Source: Planctomycetaceae bacterium
GTDB lineage: Bacteria > Planctomycetota > Phycisphaerae > Phycisphaerales > SM1A02
Direction of reading: 5' to 3'
Assembly (NCBI GenBank): GCA_002737585.1
Contig: NSIA01000060.1
Location: 1-6,800, forward strand
DNA: 6,800 nucleotides
Position 1 is the stretch's first letter, and the number at the start of each line of letters is the position of its first letter. A program made the translations under genes and the position numbers. Positions 1-4,863 of the stretch are shown here, one piece after another. The notes beneath the pieces were generated by a model. That model saw nothing but the letters and a program-made list of their open reading frames with translations, had not been told where the DNA came from and made no database searches.

Positions 1-57
1 GTGGACGGCGGTGACCTCGCAATCATGCTGAACAGTTGGGGCGTCTACTTAAATTAA
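1..57 (+). CDS. C-terminal end of a dockerin-like repeat protein (partial, starts before window)
   Basis: Frame 1 is open from the window edge to TAA at 55-57 and encodes VDGGDLAIMLNSWGVYLN. This is the second half of a planctomycete dockerin-type calcium-binding repeat (DxNxDxxVDxxDLAxLLxxWG), which in this group commonly sits at one end of secreted proteins. Only 18 residues are visible, so the main domain and function of the protein are unknown. The motif closely resembles 'NVDGQDLAILLSSWG' in the minus-strand gene starting at 1750, so this locus carries at least two such proteins on opposite strands. A strong hairpin 43 bases after the stop fits a gene end here. Confidence 0.7.
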   Translation: MDGGDLAIMLNSWGVYLN

Positions 58-100
58 CGCCGCGCACGAGTCGCACGGGCGTTGAACAACGCAACAATTG

Positions 101-138
101 ACAAACCGCAGGCGCGCAGATTCGCGCCTGCGGTTTGT
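101..138 (+). terminator. Perfect 16-bp hairpin, probable transcription terminator
   Basis: ACAAACCGCAGGCGCG (101-116) is exactly complementary to 123-138, with a 6-base loop. It lies 43 bases after the stop of the plus-strand dockerin-like gene. The following bases (gctttggg) are only weakly T-rich on the plus strand. Read on the minus strand the stem is followed by caattgttgcgttgttc, so it could also stop transcription arriving from the minus-strand genes. No other copy is visible in the window. Confidence 0.6.
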
Positions 139-141
139 GCT

Positions 142-330
142 TTGGGATCGGTGATTGTCCCGGATCGCCGTCAGTACAAGATCAACGGAGCATCGGCAGG
201 GTTGCTGATGGCTGCGCGTTTGGAGGATGCGTGTGCGCTCGGCAACGACACGGCGGTGCTGCAGGGTGGCCGCGAGACTTCTGCGCCGATCTGCGCCAAG
301 CTCGGGTTCGAGAGGTCTGCAGAATCGATC
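142..330 (+). pseudogene. Fragment resembling the C-terminal half of a GNAT N-acetyltransferase
   Basis: In plus frame 1 the translation carries a GNAT-like order of motifs. There is an acetyl-CoA-loop-like stretch (VIVPDRRQ..INGASAGLLMA), a helix (ARLEDACALGNDTAVLQ), then 'APICAKLGFER', which resembles the 'P.Y..LGF.' motif near the end of GNAT proteins. The glycine-rich loop is degraded (NGASAG instead of RGxGxG/A). No N-terminal acetyltransferase half is visible: upstream is the hairpin and then the dockerin gene end. The frame stays open to 666, but the residues after about 330 do not look like GNAT and run opposite a minus-strand ORF. I read this as a decayed remnant. The alternative is chance resemblance in a shadow frame, so confidence is modest. 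Confidence 0.35.
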
Positions 331-426
331 TCTCCGCGTGGGCCACTCGCTAAGGCGTTGACGAAAAAATCGCTTGCTAGTTCAGCAGGTCCGACTGGGT
401 TGATATTCGGAAAACTAACTGTGGAT

Positions 427-1352
427 TTACCCGCACGAAAGTCCGAAGGTCCAGAATTTTCGATCAACGGTCAGGGAAACCCTTTCCTTGTTCATCTCCG
501 AGGCGATAGCAACCTTCGACAGTCCCTTGATTGGGGTTTCGTGTCCTATGAGATCTCTGTCGGATCTCACTCTACTCACGGTCATCAAACGCGTTCGTGG
601 ATGAACGCCCACCTGCTCACCTGCAGGTCCGTACGGCTGCATGATCGCTGGACGATCAACCACTAGCGGCGCACCGCCGTCGCGGAACCGCACAGTGACG
701 CGCACCTCAAAGTCCGTTGCTGGCAAATAGCGCTGCCTAGGTTGCACCAACTGGTAGCCAGTGACTCTTACTGAAGATGAGGTGGCGATGTTGTAAGGAG
801 TACCGATCAAACGAATACTGCTGATCGAGTTGACACCGTCCGGCACCGTTTGCCGCACAATCATCGTTCCAGGATCCATGACGTTTGGTTGTTCAGATCC
901 AATCGGCAGACCGCAAGTCACGTCACCCTCACCGCAGCCGGCAAGGGTTGCAACCGATGCAAGGCCGGGCACATCCTGGCAATTCAAGCCGTGGCCCCAG
1001 AAGAACGCGCCCGACTGATAGCACTGCACGTAGGTTGCCTGCCCGCACTGACCACTGCTCAGCGTGCCCGCGCCAGTGCGCGGATCGTCATAGGACACCA
1101 CGTTTTGGCTGCCGGCATCCGAATCCCAACCGAGCGCTGCGCAATCAAGCGTGACTGGATAAACAAGGTACGGAGAGTTGATCGGATCTGGCCGCATCGG
1201 ACGCACATAGGGGCCCGGACTGTCGCGGAACTCGTCGCCGTAGTAACTGCGCAGAACCGGATTACCGTTGCAATCAGCCACGTACCCGGGCGCGCTGCTG
1301 CCCACGCATGAACCCCACTGAGCAAGCAGCATGCCCATGTCTTGACCGTCCG
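427..1352 (-). pseudogene. 3' part of a secreted dockerin-bearing protein, lacking its own start
   Basis: This minus frame becomes protein-like near 1350 and stays open to the stop at 427. It begins mid-motif with 'ADGQDMGMLLAQWGSC', the second half of a dockerin-like repeat, then 'VADCNGNPV'. About 200 residues rich in Cys, Tyr, Gly and Asp follow (for example 'YVQCYQSGAFFWGHGLNCQ' and 'LAGCGEGDVTCGLP'), then a beta-rich stretch ('FEVRVTVRFRDGG'). The style is that of an extracellular protein; I do not recognise the fold. The open frame extends upstream to ATG 1443, but those residues are the out-of-frame shadow of the preceding gene and that ATG has no Shine-Dalgarno sequence. The last ~45 residues (below about 560) look less convincing and may be read-through. 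It lies one frame (+1) away from the gene starting at 1750, so the two appear to have been joined by deletion or rearrangement. Confidence 0.5.
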
Positions 1353-1750
1353 CCCGGGACAAGCAACATCTCGATGTTCGTTGCGTTGTCGCGAATGCGC
1401 CATGGCAAGCCCGATGCGGTGATCGCGTCGCGCAAAGTTGCATCTGTCACAACTGCCGCATTAGGCTCCCACTCCAAAACAGTCGCCCATGATGGACCAC
1501 AGGAACCCCACGCCGACAAAATAATAGCAAGGTCGAGTGCGTCGGTAGTTCCATCGCTATTAAAGTCGGCTCCTCCAGAACCATCGCTTTTCCCCCAACT
1601 AGATAAGAGAATCGCGAGGTCCTGCCCATCAACATTATGATCCTGATTCACATCCGCAGAACACTGCTGCGCATGCACCGAAGAAGTTGACAGACCGAAC
1701 GTCATAGTGACGGTGGCGACGATCGAGAGAAGAATGCTTGGCGATTTCAT
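1274..1750 (-). CDS. Secreted dockerin-like protein with SUMF1/FGE-type lead-in, truncated by frameshift or deletion
   Basis: The start is ATG at 1750, preceded by GGAG 7 bases upstream; an in-frame TTG at 1798 is less likely. The product opens with a Sec signal peptide (MKSPSILLSIVATVTMTFGL..., likely cut after VHA at residue 27). Two dockerin/EF-hand-like repeats follow: 'ADVNQDHNVDGQDLAILLSSWG' in outline, then a second 'DFNSDGTTDALDLAIILSAWG'. Next come 'WATVLEWEPNAAVVTDATL' and 'RIRDNATNIEMLLVPGG'. From knowledge of Phycisphaerales proteins, that last stretch leads directly into a formylglycine-generating-enzyme-like (SUMF1) domain, normally continuing 'TF.MGC'. Here the family match stops at 'VPGG' and the frame ends about 25 residues later at 1274. 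The whole catalytic-type domain of some 200 or more residues is missing. It is probably exported but non-functional as an FGE-like protein. Confidence 0.6.
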   Translation of the reverse strand: MKSPSILLSIVATVTMTFGLSTSSVHAQQCSADVNQDHNVDGQDLAILLSSWGKSDGSGGADFNSDGTTDALDLAIILSAWGSCGPSWATVLEWEPNAAVVTDATLRDAITASGLPWRIRDNATNIEMLLVPGGRSRHGHAACSVGFMRGQQRARVRG

Positions 1751-1796
1751 ATTTGGACTCCTGAACTTGACGACCTCTAAAAACTGAACTGCATTC

Positions 1797-1823
1797 AAGA
1801 TAACCCCAAAAACTAAGAGTCAA
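1797..1823 (-). promoter_or_regulatory. Possible sigma70-type promoter for the gene starting at 1750
   Basis: On the minus strand, TTGACT (1823-1818) is followed after 15 bases by TATCTT (1802-1797), about 47 bases ahead of the ATG at 1750. The surrounding bases are AT-rich (T8 at 1829-1822 and TTTTT downstream), unlike the GC-rich genes. The spacing is shorter than the ideal 17, and planctomycete promoters are poorly conserved, so this is only a candidate. Confidence 0.3.
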
Positions 1824-1869
1824 AAAAAACGCCGCTGAATCCGAAAATTGTTTGGGATTCCCAACCTTT

Positions 1870-1947
1870 GGGTGCGCAAATCGCACCCTCGCAATCGATA
1901 TCTCACCGCAAGCGAGGGATTGCTCACTCCGCAGCGAAGGCTGCGGA
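1870..1947. repeat. Cluster of overlapping inverted repeats in the gene-free stretch 1751-2117
   Basis: Three perfect hairpins lie close together: GGGTGCG/CGCACCC (1870-1876 with 1882-1888), CCCTCGC/GCGAGGG (1886-1892 with 1912-1918) and TCCGCAGC-GAAG-GCTGCGGA (1928-1947). The first two share CCC at 1886-1888 and so cannot form fully at once. A further alternative pairing is GCAATC (1891-1896) with GATTGC (1918-1923). On the minus strand this lies after the beta-propeller-like gene and before the promoter candidate near 1800, so it may act as terminator or leader structure. The nearest T-run (T8, 1829-1822) is about 40 bases away, which is far for a standard terminator. No good coding sequence is visible across 1751-1920. 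Confidence 0.45.
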
Positions 1948-2009
1948 CTCGTCCCAGAGAAAATGGAAAACAGAAGCAGGCTCCTTCGCCGATGATGCCT
2001 CGCCCACTC

Positions 2010-2038
2010 CGCCGTAGCCCTAGTCGCCCACTACGGCG
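2010..2038. repeat. 8-bp inverted repeat, 13-base loop
   Basis: CGCCGTAG (2010-2017) pairs exactly with CTACGGCG (2031-2038). It lies about 80 bases past the stop of the minus-strand fusion gene and overlaps the end of a tiny hydrophobic ORF. No T-tract follows on either strand, so calling it a terminator would be weak. Confidence 0.35.
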
Positions 2039-2121
2039 ATGGACCTGCTGCCAAGCGCGGAGATCGATGAAGCAAGCACAGCAGTGGCGACACAGATGCC
2101 AATCGGCAGGCCCAGAGTCAC
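2020..2121 (-). CDS. Possible tiny hydrophobic ORF (33 aa) or gene remnant
   Basis: A GTG at 2121 overlaps the TGA of the preceding minus-strand gene (GTGA, 2121-2118), an arrangement typical of coupled translation. It reads TLGLPIGICVATAVLASSIS and then ends in 'IAVVGD' before TAG at 2022-2020. This would make one membrane segment or an uncleaved signal peptide. Beyond the TAG the same frame continues with plausible residues (GYGGVGEASSAKEPASVFHF, then 'LWDESAAFAAE') to a TGA at 1926-1924. It could therefore equally be a longer gene broken by a stop codon. I do not recognise a family. Confidence 0.25.
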   Translation of the reverse strand: MTLGLPIGICVATAVLASSISALGSRSIAVVGD

Positions 2122-2786
2122 GGTGAGTACCTCACAAGTGGTTGATTCAACCCCTCCGACAGCGTCATGTAGCTCTCGCAAGCGGCATCAACCGCAATGG
2201 CCTCGCCCTGGGGCTCGCGTACGTATGGCCTCATCGATCCCTCGCCCAAAAGGGCAGCCGCCAAACCCAATGGCGACTGGTGGACCCGCACGGCGAAGTA
2301 AGTCTTAACCACAATGGTGGTTCCTCCGGCGCAGGCGTCCGCACCCACCACCCCGCCGTACGGCATCTCGCCAACCATCTGCATCACGCCGATACCCGCA
2401 GCAACCTGCGCGGCGGTGACGCGATACACCCGCGATCGCGCCTCTCGCTTGGTGATCACATACAGGTCGCCCGTCGTGCGGTCGACTACCAGTGCCTCCG
2501 CATCGCGGGCGCCGTCGGGATAGGTCAGGTGAACCACATGCGGCGCGACGGCTCCGAGTGTGGCCCCCGCGGGAAGTCCCGCTACGGATGGCTCGGCGAC
2601 CCGATACACGACAATGCTGGTCCTGACAGCGCTGTCATTGTGTGTCCAGAACAGGTCAGCCTGGGAACGGCTCCACGCAAGGCCAGACGCCTCGGTAACG
2701 GGAGCGATCATCTGCATCGTCTTGGTGATGCGCTGAATCGTCTTCACGGCGCCCATGCGCTTCTTGATTTCGCGTAGCTGTGCCAT
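2118..2786 (-). CDS. Fusion ORF: first 28 residues of ATP synthase gamma subunit joined to a truncated beta-propeller-like secreted protein
   Basis: From ATG 2786 the product is 222 residues. Residues 1-28 (MAQLREIKKRMGAVKTIQRI then TKTMQMIA) are unmistakably the N-terminal helix of AtpG, the F1 gamma subunit. From residue 29 the sequence changes to 'VTEASGLAWSRSQADLFWTHNDS', 'SIVVYRVAEP', 'YPDGARDAEALVVDRTTGDL', 'YVITKRE', 'EPQGEAIAVD' and 'TLSEGLNQPLVRY'. These motifs belong to an uncharacterised secreted propeller-like family. In that family I expect roughly 50 more residues, with a 'DWED' motif and a 'GD.GDN' motif, between 'HNDS' and 'SIVVYRV'; they are absent here. The frame is kept through both joins, and the C-terminus looks natural. 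No Shine-Dalgarno sequence precedes the ATG; instead there is a run of nine Cs on this strand. It can be neither a working gamma subunit nor a normally exported propeller, since the propeller's own signal peptide is missing. It is probably a pseudogene or assembly join, despite being open. Confidence 0.6.
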   Translation of the reverse strand: MAQLREIKKRMGAVKTIQRITKTMQMIAPVTEASGLAWSRSQADLFWTHNDSAVRTSIVVYRVAEPSVAGLPAGATLGAVAPHVVHLTYPDGARDAEALVVDRTTGDLYVITKREARSRVYRVTAAQVAAGIGVMQMVGEMPYGGVVGADACAGGTTIVVKTYFAVRVHQSPLGLAAALLGEGSMRPYVREPQGEAIAVDAACESYMTLSEGLNQPLVRYSP

Positions 2787-2787
2787 A

Positions 2788-2796
2788 GGGGGGGGG
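2788..2796. repeat. Homopolymer run G9 (C9 on the minus strand) directly before the AtpG-like start
   Basis: Nine consecutive Gs on the plus strand sit one base upstream (minus strand) of the ATG at 2786. Such runs are slippage-prone and are also common sequencing or assembly weak points. Here the run occupies the place where a ribosome binding site for the AtpG-like start should be. Confidence 0.7.
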
Positions 2797-2862
2797 AGGT
2801 GATAGCGGATCAAGAGCGCTCGCTGCCGAAGCCACGAATTTACGGAATTTTGGACGGCTCGC

Positions 2863-3786
2863 TCAGCACTGCATGCCGTCAAACCCAAGTTCCACCCCGG
2901 CGGGAAGCCGGGCGGACAGTTCGGCGTGGCGGACATCGTGGGTCATATGCGTAAACACCGTGCGCCGCGCGCCAAGTTGCGCGGCAACGTCAAGCGCCTC
3001 ACTCAGGCTGAAGTGCGTGGGATGCTTGCGCTCTCGGAGCATGTCCAGCACCAACAGATCAAGCCCAGCGAGCGCCGACCATGATTCCGGCGGAATGGCA
3101 TTGACATCGGTGCAGTAGGCGATCGGTAGCGTCGCGTGCGTGCCGGCTGACGGCACGACACTTGGAGTCCCTACTGCTGCATCGAAACGCCAGCCCAGGA
3201 TCGGCAGCGCGCCATGCAAAAGGCGCACTGGCGTGGCATCAATTCCAAAGAGATGTACCGCGCGACCAGGCTCCACCACCGCTGTTACCACATCGGCAAC
3301 AAAACTCTTGTTGACATTGCGGTGCGGGCGAAAGATGTGATCATAAATACGCGTCAGTTCGTCAATCACTGTGCGCTCTGCGTACAGATTGATCGGCGCT
3401 TTCATGGTGACGTTGTAGAGACGCGCATCATCAAGTCCAAAGACGTGATCAACATGCGAGTGCGTAAAGAGGATCGCATCAACACGTCGGATGCGGTGTC
3501 GCAGTGCGTGCTCACGATGGTCCGGTGGACAGTCGATCAGAATGACCCGCGGCGCACCCGTTGGATCGGTGAACTCAAGCATCGCGCCGACACGCGATCT
3601 GCGGTCGCGCGGATCAGTGCTGCTGCATGTAGCACAATCGCAGGCGATCACCGGGATGCCGGAACTGGTGCCTGTGCCCAGCAGCGTGAATCGCAGATCG
3701 GTGACGCGGGGCTGTGCTGCTGCGGCTGCTCCAGAATGAGCTGGAATACTTGCGCCCGCACCGCCCTCTGTGCCAGCATCGATCAT
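2863..3786 (-). CDS. PhnP-like metallo-beta-lactamase-fold hydrolase
   Basis: This 307-residue protein has the order of motifs of the PhnP/RNase Z branch of MBL phosphodiesterases. They are 'LLGTGTSSGIPVIACDCATC' (residues 35-54, with a Cys cluster that binds structural zinc in PhnP), the metal motif 'FTHSHVDHVFGLDD' (His109, His111, Asp113, His114), His191, 'YCTDVN' (Asp227) and the terminal 'FTHMTHD' (His280, His283). Family members hydrolyse cyclic phosphodiesters; PhnP acts on phosphoribosyl cyclic phosphate. No phn C-P lyase genes are nearby, so the substrate here is open. The start at 3786 overlaps the stop of the ThiD2-ThiE gene (ATGA), with GGAG 10 bases upstream, indicating one transcript. 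The first ~30 residues are Ala/Gly-rich and precede the fold proper. It is probably cytoplasmic. Confidence 0.8.
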   Translation of the reverse strand: MIDAGTEGGAGASIPAHSGAAAAAQPRVTDLRFTLLGTGTSSGIPVIACDCATCSSTDPRDRRSRVGAMLEFTDPTGAPRVILIDCPPDHREHALRHRIRRVDAILFTHSHVDHVFGLDDARLYNVTMKAPINLYAERTVIDELTRIYDHIFRPHRNVNKSFVADVVTAVVEPGRAVHLFGIDATPVRLLHGALPILGWRFDAAVGTPSVVPSAGTHATLPIAYCTDVNAIPPESWSALAGLDLLVLDMLRERKHPTHFSLSEALDVAAQLGARRTVFTHMTHDVRHAELSARLPAGVELGFDGMQC

Positions 3787-4826
3787 GACGCATCCGCTCC
3801 CGCGAGCACATCACGCAGTGACCGCACGACACCTGCCGGATCCTGTGCGCCGCACACCACCGAACTGACCGCCACGCCTTGGCAACCAGCCGCTCGTAAT
3901 TCCCCAATATTTGCCGGCGTAATTCCGCCGATCGCCAAGTGTGGAACACGTGCGCACTCGGCCAGGTAAGCGCGCAGATAGTTCGACCCGCCCGGTGTGA
4001 TTGCTGGCTTCACGCTGGTGGCAAACATTGCGCCGACGCCGCACACGTCAGCGCCGGCATCACGCGCTGCACGTGCTTCGATGATCGAATGCGTACTGAC
4101 GCCAACCAGGAGCGACGTCCCCGCCATGCGTCGAACATCAGCGATGGACATATCGCCCTGACCAACATGAACGCCATCCGCGCCGCACCCGAGCGCGATA
4201 TCCGCACGATCATTAACAACCACGCTCACACCCGCAGGTCGCGCGGCAGCAATCACCGTGCGCACGCGTTCCGCTAGTTCATGCCCCTGCATGTCCTTCT
4301 CGCGCACTTGGATGCAATCAGCACCTCCGGCGATCGCTGCGGCGAGTACCTGCTGCCACGGATGAGCACACAGCGATTCGGTGAGTAAGACGCACACCCG
4401 CCACTGCCGACGCGCGGCGCTTCCCATACGCATCAGTAGGTCGCGTTCGGCGTCGTAGGCGCGGTAGCGCAATTGCTCCAACGCACCCGCTGCAACCGGA
4501 TCGATCGTCTTCATACATTCTTCAAGAGACCGCAACGCTTCGCCGAGACGCTTCCCGGCGGCGGCAGTCACATGGTGGTGGCTTGAACGCGCGGATTCAT
4601 ACTCACCGGCGATGGTGGTTCCAACATCGTGCGCGGCGTCACGGTTCGCCTCAAGCCAGCCAGTTGGAAGCACCGCAAGCGCGCCCTGCAAACCGTGGCG
4701 GATGTCTTTGAATTGCGTGCAAAGGGCGGTGTCGTCCAAAACAAACCGTGCGGCGTCTTCCAGTACGCGCAGCGCCTCGCGCGCACGATTTGCGTTGGCA
4801 TCCATGACACGCGCGACCGATTGCAT
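3783..4826 (-). CDS. thiE: ThiD2-ThiE fusion: HMP-phosphate kinase domain plus thiamine-phosphate synthase
   Basis: The start is taken at ATG 4826 (347 residues); an in-frame TTG at 4832 would add two residues. Residues ~5-130 match the ThiD2 domain ('RVMDANANRAREALRVLED', 'LRSLEECMKTI', 'LRYRAYDAERDLL'), known as an HMP-phosphate-specific kinase and often fused to ThiE. Residues ~143-345 are ThiE, a TIM barrel that joins HMP-PP and thiazole phosphate. Visible motifs are 'IQVREKD' (pyrophosphate-binding Arg/Lys), 'VVVNDRADIAL', 'GADGVHVGQGD' (Mg/diphosphate), 'GVSTHS', 'GVGAMFATSVKP' and 'LAIGGITPANI'. The key residues look intact, so both activities are plausible: phosphorylation of HMP-P, then coupling. 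The gene is translationally coupled to the MBL-fold gene through ATGA. No Shine-Dalgarno sequence and no TPP riboswitch core is seen ahead of it; upstream lies the divergent SOD gene. Confidence 0.9.
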   Translation of the reverse strand: MQSVARVMDANANRAREALRVLEDAARFVLDDTALCTQFKDIRHGLQGALAVLPTGWLEANRDAAHDVGTTIAGEYESARSSHHHVTAAAGKRLGEALRSLEECMKTIDPVAAGALEQLRYRAYDAERDLLMRMGSAARRQWRVCVLLTESLCAHPWQQVLAAAIAGGADCIQVREKDMQGHELAERVRTVIAAARPAGVSVVVNDRADIALGCGADGVHVGQGDMSIADVRRMAGTSLLVGVSTHSIIEARAARDAGADVCGVGAMFATSVKPAITPGGSNYLRAYLAECARVPHLAIGGITPANIGELRAAGCQGVAVSSVVCGAQDPAGVVRSLRDVLAGADAS

Positions 4827-4863
4827 CCCCAAAGCGTAGCAGCGTGGCTATCCTTCACCTCCC

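Noticed and set aside
1335..1350. Programmed +1 frameshift at TCCCGGGC joining the two dockerin parts
   Set aside because: The two parts do not make one sensible domain order: a SUMF1 lead-in running into the middle of a dockerin repeat. Deletion or rearrangement explains it better.
142..2120. Insertion sequence or integron cassette as cause of the broken genes
   Set aside because: No transposase or integrase motif, no paired terminal repeats with target duplication, and no attC-type core sites were found around the joins.
2142..2777. Long plus-strand open frame (211 codons) opposite the fusion gene
   Set aside because: It is rich in His/Arg with no recognisable motif, and the opposite strand carries clear family motifs; a shadow of GC-rich coding sequence.
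2790..2803. AGGTGAT-type Shine-Dalgarno-like sequence on the plus strand
   Set aside because: No plausible plus-strand gene begins just downstream; it is simply the complement of the C-run before the minus-strand ATG.
3214..3969. Plus-strand 251-codon open frame opposite the MBL-fold gene
   Set aside because: It spans two overlapping, well-supported minus-strand genes and has Cys/Arg-rich composition without a domain; shadow frame.
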